Virus record (IMG/VR): IMGVR_UViG_3300007734_000761
Location: 62,001-126,000 of that record
From: a virus
Reading direction: 5' to 3' (one strand)
DNA: 64,000 bases
Shown here: piece by piece, positions 8,064 through 15,672 of the stretch
How positions within the stretch are numbered: the stretch's first letter is position 1
How the letters are laid out: every line of letters starts with the position of its first letter
Translations under genes and position numbers: made by a program
Notes under the pieces: generated by a model
What the model was told of the DNA's origin: nothing
The model's input: only the letters and a program-made list of their open reading frames with translations
Databases searched by the model: none

Positions 8064-8563
8064 TTGTAATAAATTGCTTTTTGATGTCTATTTCCTCCAT
8101 TTTCGTCATCCATACCGTAGCCTATGTACCAATAATCTTCATTAGAAACAGTCATGACACACATTTCGTCTTTGTATTTTTCGTTGTATTTTTTTAAAGC
8201 AAAAATACCTTCTACTGATTTTGCACCTTTATATTCATAATGAACTTTTAAGTACTCATAAGTAATACCTGTATCTAAAATATCATCAATTAAATACACA
8301 TGACGATCTTTTACGTCTACTCTACTGTCTAACAACATTTTAAAGCCTGTGTTTTCTGTGCCTGTATAAGATTTACAGTTTACAAAATCACAAATTATAT
8401 TCATGTTTTGAAGTTCTTCAAGTAAATCAGTATAAAACATAAATCCACCTCTCATTACTCCAATCATTATTAGAGGCTCTTGAGTAGAGTGACGAGTCAT
8501 AAGCTTTTCAGCTATCTTCATCACTCCCGCTCGTATTTGGTAAGGGGTAAGTAAAGTTTTCAT
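8060..8563 (-). CDS. Purine-type phosphoribosyltransferase (HPRT-like)
   Basis: 167 residues from the ATG at 8561-8563; an in-frame TTG 15 bases further upstream is less likely because the ATG has GGGAAG nearby and overlaps the upstream stop as ATGA. The PRPP-binding motif VYLIDDILDTGIT is clear, and PLIMIGVMRGGFMFYTDLL matches the N-terminal strand and loop of hypoxanthine-guanine phosphoribosyltransferases. The family joins a purine base to PRPP. It is flanked by thyX and a small membrane gene, in the middle of the 7-deazaguanine genes; salvage of guanine is the conservative reading. Confidence 0.85.
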   Translation of the reverse strand: MKTLLTPYQIRAGVMKIAEKLMTRHSTQEPLIMIGVMRGGFMFYTDLLEELQNMNIICDFVNCKSYTGTENTGFKMLLDSRVDVKDRHVYLIDDILDTGITYEYLKVHYEYKGAKSVEGIFALKKYNEKYKDEMCVMTVSNEDYWYIGYGMDDENGGNRHQKAIYYK

Positions 8564-8715
8564 ACTAATTCTTCCCAAATTCCAATTGCTTCGCTTGCAA
8601 TTAGAGTAAGTGCTGCTACTTCAACATCCCAGAACAAAAAGATATAACCTAATATTCTGACTGCTGATTTAATAAAACTAATTTGTTGATGTTTAATTGG
8701 ATCTGGATGTTTCAT
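8560..8715 (-). CDS. 51-residue membrane protein
   Basis: A small ORF read by hand. It starts MKHPDPIKHQQISFIKSAVR, continues with one or two hydrophobic segments (ILGYIFLFWDVEVAALTLIA) and ends EAIGIWEELV. It overlaps the 3' end of queC by 23 bases and the phosphoribosyltransferase start by four bases (ATGA), filling what would otherwise be an empty 130-base gap. The charged N terminus followed by hydrophobic helices suggests an inner-membrane peptide. Function unknown. Confidence 0.72.
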   Translation of the reverse strand: MKHPDPIKHQQISFIKSAVRILGYIFLFWDVEVAALTLIASEAIGIWEELV

Positions 8716-9571
8716 GTTCTTCTAATATTTGTTTTACGTATTCTACAACATAGTCCCAACCTACAGGGCCAAATTCATCTGCATAATTAACAGGATCTCT
8801 ACGACCTAACTTCATAAAAGCTTCAACACGTTCTACTGATGAAGCAGACTTATAATCGCTAAACCATTCTGTAGATGACAAAGTTTCACCACTCTTATCT
8901 TCCCAATAAATTGTATGTTGAATAGGCTTGTAAGATGTGTTTGTTCTTGAGTACACTTTATCAAAATTCAAGTGTAAAAATTCACAGCACCTCAAACCAT
9001 CTTTTAAAATACCAGCTTTATCATCATTAAGATAAGGAGTATAATACTTGACACGATTAGCATCCCAGTTACCAGCACAAAAAGCATCGTAATCAATATC
9101 TCGAAACTCCTGACGACAGTCCGGATAAATGGCATGATCCCCTGCATGGATGCCCATAGCGATTTCAACTTCTGTATTTTTTTCATTTGCTATACTTAAT
9201 GCTACTGATTGGATAATTGAACTAAAAATTTTGTTTCTGTTAGGTACTACTGTTGCTTTCATGTTTTCTTCAGCATAGTGACCTTCAGGAACTTCTGCTC
9301 CTCCGGTTACAAGTGCTGAACTAATTAATTGGCTTAAACCATCAAGTTTAATTACTTGATATTTAACTTTTGGATAATAGTACTCATCTTCATATCGAGA
9401 ATGAGAATTAATGTAGTTGACTAGTGCTTGAGCACGTTCAAGTTCAACTCTATGTTTTTGTCCATAATCAAAAGACAGTGCTGTTACTTCATAGCTCTCG
9501 GCAAGTAGATGGAGTAACAATGTGGAGCTGTCCATTCCTCCACTTAGTGATAAAACTGCTTGTTTATTCAT
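8693..9571 (-). CDS. queC: 7-cyano-7-deazaguanine (preQ0) synthase-like protein
   Basis: 292 residues. QueC makes preQ0 from 7-carboxy-7-deazaguanine with ATP and ammonia. The PP-loop SGGMDSST (residues 10-17), VTALSFDYGQKHR, VVPNRNKIFSS and GIHAGDHAIYPDCR are all characteristic. The C-terminal region that normally carries a four-cysteine zinc site is recognisable (TNTSYKP, then SSVERVEAF and RRDPV), but the cysteines are absent. It shares one base with the gene upstream. With FolE, QueD and QueE it completes a route from GTP to preQ0. Confidence 0.9.
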   Translation of the reverse strand: MNKQAVLSLSGGMDSSTLLLHLLAESYEVTALSFDYGQKHRVELERAQALVNYINSHSRYEDEYYYPKVKYQVIKLDGLSQLISSALVTGGAEVPEGHYAEENMKATVVPNRNKIFSSIIQSVALSIANEKNTEVEIAMGIHAGDHAIYPDCRQEFRDIDYDAFCAGNWDANRVKYYTPYLNDDKAGILKDGLRCCEFLHLNFDKVYSRTNTSYKPIQHTIYWEDKSGETLSSTEWFSDYKSASSVERVEAFMKLGRRDPVNYADEFGPVGWDYVVEYVKQILEEHETSRSN

Positions 9572-10002
9572 TATAATCTTATTGTTCTTAATGTTTTAAT
9601 AATAATATCTTCAGGTTCCAATTCACTTACTTCTGGATCTTTACTAGCGGCATAATCAATGCTTCCTTGTGTTTTTGTTTCAACCCAAAATACTTTTACC
9701 ATTTTACTTTTAATGATTGATCCTTCGTCGTTTCTTATAACTTTGATTACTGCTACTTCATGCTGGAATGTTTTTCCTTCTGATTCACTGTAGTCATGAG
9801 TTAGTGGAATATCTGTAAATTTTACTTTTGCTGGTTCAGGTTGAATATAACTTGAGGTACCTGGTGTTGATTGCCAGGGATTTATTTGTGTTAATGAATT
9901 GCCATTTATCCAACAAGCACCTGTTGTTGTAATACCAATGTTTCCTCCTGTTGTAGTAATTTGTCCTATTGGTGGATTTGGTGTTGTTAATGATGTTGCC
10001 AT
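9571..10002 (-). CDS. Hypothetical protein, two-part
   Basis: 143 residues. The first 50 are low-complexity Thr/Gly/Pro/Ile (ITTTGGNIGITTTGACW), unlike an enzyme and more like a virion-attached or displayed peptide. The remainder is a mixed alpha/beta segment with FQHEVAVIKVIRNDEG and VKVFWVETKTQGS, ending in a charged Glu/Asp-rich helix. It is coupled to queC (TAATG, one base shared). I do not recognise the family; the proximity to queC may simply reflect operon order. Confidence 0.55.
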   Translation of the reverse strand: MATSLTTPNPPIGQITTTGGNIGITTTGACWINGNSLTQINPWQSTPGTSSYIQPEPAKVKFTDIPLTHDYSESEGKTFQHEVAVIKVIRNDEGSIIKSKMVKVFWVETKTQGSIDYAASKDPEVSELEPEDIIIKTLRTIRL

Positions 10003-10003
10003 T

Positions 10004-10255
10004 TTAAATTCGATTTGCTTTACTTAAAAGACTAAAATACATGTGAACTATTTTACCTTTACCTGGTGAAGGTTCTGTTGAGCGTCCTAAAAACTCATTC
10101 ATAAGATTTTCAAAACTAGACATTTGATCTTTATTAGTATAATCAACATTTTCTAACATTCCAAGTGCTAGTTTTCTACTTTCTACATCTGGTGATATCA
10201 ACATTGACATCAAGGTGTCCCACATGTCTTCATCAAAGATTGTTCTGTTCTCCAT
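10004..10255 (-). CDS. Hypothetical 83-residue helical protein
   Basis: Mostly helical, acidic in the first half (FDEDMWDTLMSMLISPD) with a central LALGMLENVDYTNKDQM and a C-terminal GKIVHMYFSLLSKANRI. It overlaps the gene upstream by 23 bases and lies one base from the next start downstream, so it belongs to the same transcript. No catalytic motif or known domain is visible. Confidence 0.6.
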   Translation of the reverse strand: MENRTIFDEDMWDTLMSMLISPDVESRKLALGMLENVDYTNKDQMSSFENLMNEFLGRSTEPSPGKGKIVHMYFSLLSKANRI

Positions 10256-10445
10256 CGTTAAAATACTTGTCTAAAAAACTTTTTGGGTACATCATAATTT
10301 TTCCCTTGTATTTAGGGTTACTAACTTCTTTCATTACAACTGGTATTTTATTTGTTTTAGCAAGGTTATTTACTGCTGCTCCAAGTTCTCTGCCAGCTGC
10401 TTTTCCTAAATAATCGTATAGACTTAACATTTCTTCCATACACAT
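10233..10445 (-). CDS. Hypothetical 70-residue protein
   Basis: The start is placed at the ATG at 10443-10445 (MCMEEMLSLYDYLGKAAG) because the longer in-frame version would run through a terminator hairpin; the Met two codons later is an alternative. The sequence DYLGKAAGRELG, then YKGKIMMYPKSFLDKYF, looks like a compact conserved phage protein. Function not recognised. Confidence 0.6.
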   Translation of the reverse strand: MCMEEMLSLYDYLGKAAGRELGAAVNNLAKTNKIPVVMKEVSNPKYKGKIMMYPKSFLDKYFNDGEQNNL

Positions 10446-10448
10446 AGT

Positions 10449-10481
10449 GTAAAAAAAGGGTTGGTAAAAACCAACCCCTTT
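10449..10481 (-). terminator. Rho-independent terminator after the 64-residue gene
   Basis: Stem gggttgg/ccaaccc (10458-10464 and 10471-10477) with a 6-base loop; seven A on the plus strand at 10451-10457 give a U tract on the minus-strand transcript. Confidence 0.85.
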
Positions 10482-10500
10482 AAGTCGAACCAAAGTTAAT

Positions 10501-10695
10501 TTAGAAACCTTTAGTAGCTGTACCTGCTTCAATAGCTGCTAATGCTTTAGCTTCAGACAAAATAGTTGACATTTTGTTTCCGCTTGCATTTACACCTTTA
10601 GCAATGTATCCACCACGCTTGGTTTTTTCAATTGTAACTTCTGTGAAGGGAACATCCTTTTGTTTAGCCTTCAAATCATATGCTGTAAGAATCAT
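10501..10695 (-). CDS. Hypothetical 64-residue protein
   Basis: A small, Lys- and Ala-rich protein (MILTAYDLKAKQKDVPF ... AKALAAIEAGTATKGF) with a beta-type centre, VTIEKTKRGGYIAKGV. It starts 3 bases after the DpdA-like gene ends and is followed immediately by a strong terminator, so it is the last gene of that transcript. A small abundant accessory protein is plausible; no family recognised. Confidence 0.6.
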   Translation of the reverse strand: MILTAYDLKAKQKDVPFTEVTIEKTKRGGYIAKGVNASGNKMSTILSEAKALAAIEAGTATKGF

Positions 10696-10698
10696 ATT

Positions 10699-11478
10699 CT
10701 AAGATAAAAATTGTTTAAATGTGTTAATATTTTTTTCTGCTAACCAGAGTTTTCCTCTGTCTGTGCTAGTAAATATATCTTCTACTTTTACTTTTGGTTT
10801 AGTAAGAATATTTCTGTGTTTTTCGTAATCAATTCCTTCAAATGCACATGTTATTGGGTTTGATGTATCACAAGTTTTTATTTCAGGAAAAATTACACTA
10901 GGATAATATTTAAATTCTTCTGCTTGGTTACAACCCAACAAATGATGATGAACGTCTTTATCTAATTTACCTGTTTCTTTTAAGTAACTAATAAATTCTA
11001 ATCGACCTAATGTTTTTCTAGTTTCAAAATGTGCGTGAGTTGAAAAGTCATCATAAAATTGACCTAAATGATTAAAACCTATGTATTTTATTTCGTCTTT
11101 TGACAAAGTTTCATATAAATCTTCAGCTTCAAACATGTCTTTAGCTTGGAGTACAACCATAATTTTATTTGGATCAACTTTTGTTTTCCACTTTTGGTAG
11201 TTATCAAACGTAATATCACTGTCATTCCAACTATCAGGTGTAATAAAAATATCGGGTTGAATCGTTTCATAATAATACAACAATGTTGATTCATCTTTTA
11301 GATCATTTTCAAAAAGACCATTGTCCATAATAATAAATCTACCCTTTTTTCTTGCCTCAATAAAATGATTTAAATACTGTTCGTTTGTAGCGAATGTAGG
11401 TAAAAAATAATCGTAATCATTAAATTCAAAACTTTTTTCTAGCATAGCTAGAGGTACTTCGTGAGAAACTTTAATCAT
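10699..11478 (-). CDS. DpdA-like DNA 7-deazaguanine transglycosylase (putative)
   Basis: 259 residues. The protein reads as a TIM barrel related to tRNA-guanine transglycosylase and DpdA: alternating strands, IIMDNGLFE (residues 49-57) where TGT has its D-S-G-G substrate motif, VVLQAKD, IGFNHLGQ, HHHLLGCNQ (about 177-185) like the TGT His-Leu-Met-Gly strand, and CDTSNPITCAFEG with D204 as candidate nucleophile. DpdA proteins exchange guanine in DNA for a 7-deazaguanine. The neighbouring preQ0 genes supply such a base, which strengthens the call. TATAAT ends 6 nt before the ATG. Another TIM-barrel function remains possible. Confidence 0.6.
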   Translation of the reverse strand: MIKVSHEVPLAMLEKSFEFNDYDYFLPTFATNEQYLNHFIEARKKGRFIIMDNGLFENDLKDESTLLYYYETIQPDIFITPDSWNDSDITFDNYQKWKTKVDPNKIMVVLQAKDMFEAEDLYETLSKDEIKYIGFNHLGQFYDDFSTHAHFETRKTLGRLEFISYLKETGKLDKDVHHHLLGCNQAEEFKYYPSVIFPEIKTCDTSNPITCAFEGIDYEKHRNILTKPKVKVEDIFTSTDRGKLWLAEKNINTFKQFLS

Positions 11479-11484
11479 AACTAT

Positions 11485-11490
11485 ATTATA
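11485..11490 (-). promoter_or_regulatory. TATAAT-like box close to the DpdA-like gene start
   Basis: Read on the minus strand as TTATAATATAGTTATG; the box ends 6 nt before the ATG. If it is a -10 element the mRNA would be nearly leaderless. Confidence 0.3.
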
Positions 11491-11513
11491 ATAAAATTTA
11501 TTTAAGTATCCAA

Positions 11514-11792
11514 TTAACTAAAAATGTAAGAAGGAGCATTAGCTGAACCTGAGTATACTATAGCTATACCTGATGATTGAGTTACTTGAGTAATGTTCCC
11601 ATAAACCCCTACTCCCGCAGTATAAGTGACAGATCCAAGAGAACCACTTAAATTACTAACTTTAACGTTTGCTACAGTAGCTGTTATTGGATAATACCAA
11701 AAACAGTCAACAGATGCTGACACAGACCCACTTAAAATTGCTCCACCACCTAAACCATAGGGATGTTTTGAAATATCTATTTGTGATTGCAT
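11514..11792 (-). CDS. Small Ser/Gly-rich structural-type protein
   Basis: 92 residues with beta-strand and Ser/Gly-rich segments (GGGAILSGSVSASVDCF, NLSGSLGSVTYTAGVG), resembling the wording of the fibre proteins in this genome. It has its own ATATTTAT motif 17 nt upstream and a hairpin lies beyond that, so it forms an isolated transcription unit between the homing endonuclease and the DpdA-like gene. A small virion or decoration protein is a guess. Confidence 0.5.
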   Translation of the reverse strand: MQSQIDISKHPYGLGGGAILSGSVSASVDCFWYYPITATVANVKVSNLSGSLGSVTYTAGVGVYGNITQVTQSSGIAIVYSGSANAPSYIFS

Positions 11793-11809
11793 TTTAATTA
11801 TTATTTAAT

Positions 11810-11817
11810 ATAAATAT
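11810..11817 (-). promoter_or_regulatory. ATATTTAT late-type motif
   Basis: 17 nt upstream of the 92-residue Ser/Gly-rich gene, just after the hairpin at 11822-11843. Confidence 0.4.
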
Positions 11818-11818
11818 G

Positions 11819-11846
11819 AAAGGGAGCCAAACAATTGACTCCCCTT
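11819..11846 (-). terminator. Hairpin, likely terminator after the GIY-YIG gene
   Basis: Stem gggagcc/gactccc (11822-11828 and 11837-11843) with one G-U pair and an 8-base loop; the following U tract is short (TTTC), so it is weaker than the others. Confidence 0.55.
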
Positions 11847-11865
11847 CTACATGGGTGCAAGGTAT

Positions 11866-12390
11866 TTATCGGTGTAATGTATTTTTTATAGTTCCCCAAG
11901 ACACATTATATTCTTTACTCAAATCACAAATACGATATCCTTGATCATATTTATGTTTTATTTCATTAGATTGAATATCTGATAGCATTTTATTGCGATT
12001 CCATTTATTTACTCTAGGTTTTCTCATTTTTTGTTTTTGTTCTTCGGTATACGTAAAATCTTTTGGCATTCCTGCTGCCCATGGAGCCTTTCTTCCTTTA
12101 TATTTTTGTGATTGTTTTATTTTTGATTCTTCTTTCCATTCACTACTTCCTCCCCCGCCATTTGGGTTTGGATTTACTATTTCAAAACCCCATTGTCTAA
12201 ACTGTTCAATCCAATATTTTTCTAGGGGTGTCCAATCTTCCTTTTTTATAGAGTTGATTTCATCAATAATAGTATAAGTAATGTGACCACCGTATGTTTT
12301 ACGGTGATCACTTACTCGTTTTGTAGGATTTTTTGTTTTACCTACATAAACTTTATTACTTTCTATTTCAACTAAATAAATATAAGTCAT
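11866..12390 (-). CDS. GIY-YIG family (homing) endonuclease
   Basis: 174 residues. The GIY-YIG nuclease signature appears as YIYLVEIESNKVYVGKT near residue 3, with conserved Lys-Arg and His in NPTKRVSDHRK and the catalytic Glu in PLEKYWIEQF. The central part is basic (KYKGRKAPW) and the C terminus has a helix-turn-helix-like end (DLSKEYNVSWGTIKNTL) suited to DNA recognition. This matches free-standing phage homing endonucleases of the Seg/Mob kind. It shares one base with the reductase gene upstream and may have inserted there. Confidence 0.85.
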   Translation of the reverse strand: MTYIYLVEIESNKVYVGKTKNPTKRVSDHRKTYGGHITYTIIDEINSIKKEDWTPLEKYWIEQFRQWGFEIVNPNPNGGGGSSEWKEESKIKQSQKYKGRKAPWAAGMPKDFTYTEEQKQKMRKPRVNKWNRNKMLSDIQSNEIKHKYDQGYRICDLSKEYNVSWGTIKNTLHR

Positions 12391-14240
12391 TATACTACTT
12401 CGCAGGCCCCACCACTACAAGCTTGCTGATCAACCAAACTTGTATTGTCACTCATTTCAACAACATTTCTTAAATCAATTGTGTGAAGATTTACTGATAA
12501 TTTTTCAAATTGTTCTTCGGTAATTGATTCAAAAGGAGCTTGTTTGTAAGTTCCTAAGTCTTCAGGTAAGAATGACATAGCATTGTATGTATCTCTGTTA
12601 TTCCATACCCATTGTCCTACTTGAGCCCACTCACCTTGTTTTACGTTGATTGTACAAGATACGTTATTGTAATTTTCTCCTTTTCTGTGTCCTGCTCTTA
12701 CCCATTCTAAATTAAATCGTTTTGTTCTTTCCAACAAATCAAATGTAGATTCAGCTCTTGTAATAGCACTTTCTGGAGAAGATTGAGGCACTGAAATGAC
12801 AGCTTGTTGAGTAGGTTTAAAAATATCATCTTCTACCAATTCTGGATGATAGATACTTAAATAAGTGTAAATTGCTTCGTTTTTACCAACTCTAATACGA
12901 CGAATATAATGATTATCGTGCCAAGCATGAATGCCACTTGAACAACCCAACACTAAACTACTAGTTCCACTAGGTTTTACTGTAGTAACACGAGCAGCTT
13001 TGTTAACATTAATTAATTTAGCTATTCTTTCATTTTCGTCTTTAGCAGCTTTTGCTCCTTGTTTCAAGTTAATTTTATCTAACTTTCCACTAGCAATACC
13101 TGTAATTCCTACTCCCAATAAAGCATCACGTTCTGTTGTTTTTTTCCAAATGTCACGTAAATAATGGAAATCAGTGTAACTAGCTTGTAATGTACCAATA
13201 AATGCAGCTGCTTTACTACGAGCATTAAAGTCGTCTTGGTCAACTACATCTGTAGCGTTAATTTCACACAAGTTACAGAATTGATAAGGTCTCAAAGCAA
13301 TTTCAGCACATGGGTTAGTTCCATAATCTTTATCGTTTGAAAATAAAAATCCTGGTTCACCAGCGTTACTTGCTTCTACTTTTTCCCACAATTTCATAAA
13401 TTCGTCTTCTGTGATTTTATGACGCATAACTACGGCTGAGTTATTAGCTCTACCACGTTGTGGACTGTTTTCCCACCAATTTCCAAATTTACATGTCAAC
13501 ATTTCTTCATCGTCAAAATCAAACAATGAAATCAATGCTGCTCTACGAATACCTCCTGACAATACAGCATCAGCTAAATGACAAAGAATATCGTGACATT
13601 CCAAAGGTGTCAATTTTTCACCTGATTGTTTGCGATCAAGGATTAATTGTACTTGAAACAATACTTCTTTTAAAGGTTCTGGTCCTGGTGCTTTACCTCC
13701 GGCGGTAACCAACTGTTCTCCTTTAGGACGAATGTCTCTAAAGTCAAAACGAGGACGAGCACCACCTTTTAAATAAGCTTTCATTAACATGTGAACAGCG
13801 TCTGCCCATCCTTCAATAGAGTCGTTAATTAAATAGCGCTTTTCGCGTGTTGGAATTTTAATTTCGGGCAACTTGTCAACATGATGACTTTGTACCGAAA
13901 ATCCAACACCACAACCGCTAAGAAGCAAAAACATTGCTTCACTAAAACTTCTAAAATCATCAACAGGTAAGAAGCTACAGTTAAACATCCTTGCGTTGTT
14001 GATTTCAGCAGGTTTACCAGCAAATTGTAAACTTCTCATTGAAGGAAGAACCTTTTTTGCGTAAACCATTTTATAGACTTCTTCAATTTCATCTTTTAAT
14101 TGAGGAAATTTTTGCAAATGCATTGATTTGTTTCGGTCTACTATTTCTTCCCAAGTCTCACGGCGAGACTTTTCGGGAATGTGACGAGCATACTTCATGT
14201 ATGTTGTAATGTCCGATAATATACTTTGTGATGTGTTCAT
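12390..14240 (-). CDS. nrdJ: Adenosylcobalamin-dependent (class II) ribonucleotide reductase
   Basis: 616 residues. It reduces ribonucleotides to deoxyribonucleotides with a B12 radical, independent of oxygen. Seen in the sequence: LLSGCGVGFSVQ around the first active-site Cys, GGIRRAALISLF, TNPCAEIALRPYQFCNLCEIN (loop with the radical Cys), TTVKPSGTSSLVLG, and a C-terminal redox pair C608/C613 (ACSGGACEVV). Size and single-subunit layout fit monomeric class II enzymes. No class I small subunit is present in the window. The ATATTTAT motif lies 18 nt upstream. Confidence 0.9.
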   Translation of the reverse strand: MNTSQSILSDITTYMKYARHIPEKSRRETWEEIVDRNKSMHLQKFPQLKDEIEEVYKMVYAKKVLPSMRSLQFAGKPAEINNARMFNCSFLPVDDFRSFSEAMFLLLSGCGVGFSVQSHHVDKLPEIKIPTREKRYLINDSIEGWADAVHMLMKAYLKGGARPRFDFRDIRPKGEQLVTAGGKAPGPEPLKEVLFQVQLILDRKQSGEKLTPLECHDILCHLADAVLSGGIRRAALISLFDFDDEEMLTCKFGNWWENSPQRGRANNSAVVMRHKITEDEFMKLWEKVEASNAGEPGFLFSNDKDYGTNPCAEIALRPYQFCNLCEINATDVVDQDDFNARSKAAAFIGTLQASYTDFHYLRDIWKKTTERDALLGVGITGIASGKLDKINLKQGAKAAKDENERIAKLINVNKAARVTTVKPSGTSSLVLGCSSGIHAWHDNHYIRRIRVGKNEAIYTYLSIYHPELVEDDIFKPTQQAVISVPQSSPESAITRAESTFDLLERTKRFNLEWVRAGHRKGENYNNVSCTINVKQGEWAQVGQWVWNNRDTYNAMSFLPEDLGTYKQAPFESITEEQFEKLSVNLHTIDLRNVVEMSDNTSLVDQQACSGGACEVV

Positions 14241-14258
14241 AATCTTATTTTTGGGTCA

Positions 14259-14266
14259 ATAAATAT
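14259..14266 (-). promoter_or_regulatory. ATATTTAT motif before nrdJ
   Basis: 18 nt upstream of the reductase ATG, in the 33-base gap after the helicase gene. Confidence 0.35.
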
Positions 14267-14273
14267 CTTTAAA

Positions 14274-15650
14274 TTAAATTGAATCTGAGAAGTCTGAAAG
14301 TTTATTTCTAAGTTTTTGAATGTCTGAATTGTCCCAGTCACTTGATTTAGTAGACTGGTTAAAAGTTTTGGTTGGTGCAATGTCTACTCCTTCATTGTTA
14401 TCATCTAAATCAACGTGTCCAGTAGTTGTGTCTACTTTTGCATTGTAAGTAAGACCATCCATTCCATAACGATTTTTCATTACGTGGAGCCTTCCAGTTC
14501 CATTTACTTTATCTTCTTTTTTTCTTGATAAAGACAAACAAAAATCTGAAATCATAATTTTGTCATAACTACCTGCTGCTTTGTCACCTTGAATAATATC
14601 ATCTTGAGCTCCAGCTCTATTTACTTGACTTACACTCCAAATAGGAATATTTAAGTCTCTTGCTAAACCTTTTGTAGCTACATAAACATCATCGATTTCA
14701 TCTTTTCTGTCAAAGCTTCTTTTTGGAGATCTTAATAAATCAATATAATCAATAATAACTAAGTCTGGTTTTAAGTCCATGTCATTAAGTTTTTGAATGT
14801 GGGATTCTAAAGTTTGAATTGTTGCTTTTCCCATACTAAACTCTTTTACTACTAACTTACCTTCCAGTCTATTGATCTCATTTTCAATTTTCTTTCTATG
14901 TAAATGAATTTGGTTTACAGGCTCATTAGCAAAAAATGCATCAAATCTCTTACCTACATAAACCTCACCTAATTCTAATGTATAATATACAACATTAAAA
15001 CCTAATTTTACAGCATGTCCTGCTACAGCTACCATCATCCAACTTTTACCTCCACCAGGATTACCAAATACTAGACCTAAATCTCCACCTCCTAAACCTC
15101 CCATAAGAAGTTTATTGATGTCTTCCCAAGGTGTAGGAACGATTTGTCTAGCATCTGGTCTGTATCTGGATTCTACATCTTTACTGTACTCGTGACCGAT
15201 GTTTTTATCCATTCCTGCTTTCAAAGCACTATCAATTAAAGATCTAATGTCATCATACATTCCTGAATTGAGTAGATCTACACTAGTAAGAAGTGCTTTT
15301 TTAAGTTGTTGGTTTTTACAAAAATTACTAAACTCTTCTCTTACATATTCTACATCACTGTTTTCTATTCTGTAAGACTCACGTAATTGTTCAATAACAT
15401 TAGTTTTTAACAAGTCATTGTCTAACTTTTTTACTTCAATTTGTAAAGCTTCTAAAGTAGGACTTGTATGATAATGATCAAAATACTTTAAAGTTCTTGT
15501 TACAATCCATTGTAAAGATGAATTATCAAAATACTCTTCTTGAATTGTATCTCTAATGTTTAGTAAGAACTCTTTATTTGTTAAGAGTTGATTGATTACC
15601 TTGAGTTGAAAAGGTAACCCGTATTGCGATAACTTATTGAATGAAACCAT
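14274..15650 (-). CDS. Replicative DNA helicase (T4 gp41 / DnaB-like)
   Basis: 458 residues. The N-terminal 170 residues are helical as in gp41/DnaB; the RecA-like core has Walker A GNPGGGKS (196-203), Walker B DLVIIDYIDLL, a SVSQVNRAG sensor segment and a late MKNRYGMDG. This is the hexameric 5'-3' helicase that works with the primase at the fork. It lies beside the exonuclease, UvsX and SSB genes. TATAAT ends 11 nt before the ATG. The last 45 residues are acidic and Ser/Thr-rich, possibly a partner-binding tail. Confidence 0.93.
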   Translation of the reverse strand: MVSFNKLSQYGLPFQLKVINQLLTNKEFLLNIRDTIQEEYFDNSSLQWIVTRTLKYFDHYHTSPTLEALQIEVKKLDNDLLKTNVIEQLRESYRIENSDVEYVREEFSNFCKNQQLKKALLTSVDLLNSGMYDDIRSLIDSALKAGMDKNIGHEYSKDVESRYRPDARQIVPTPWEDINKLLMGGLGGGDLGLVFGNPGGGKSWMMVAVAGHAVKLGFNVVYYTLELGEVYVGKRFDAFFANEPVNQIHLHRKKIENEINRLEGKLVVKEFSMGKATIQTLESHIQKLNDMDLKPDLVIIDYIDLLRSPKRSFDRKDEIDDVYVATKGLARDLNIPIWSVSQVNRAGAQDDIIQGDKAAGSYDKIMISDFCLSLSRKKEDKVNGTGRLHVMKNRYGMDGLTYNAKVDTTTGHVDLDDNNEGVDIAPTKTFNQSTKSSDWDNSDIQKLRNKLSDFSDSI

Positions 15651-15672
15651 AACTTTTTTATATTATAATAAT

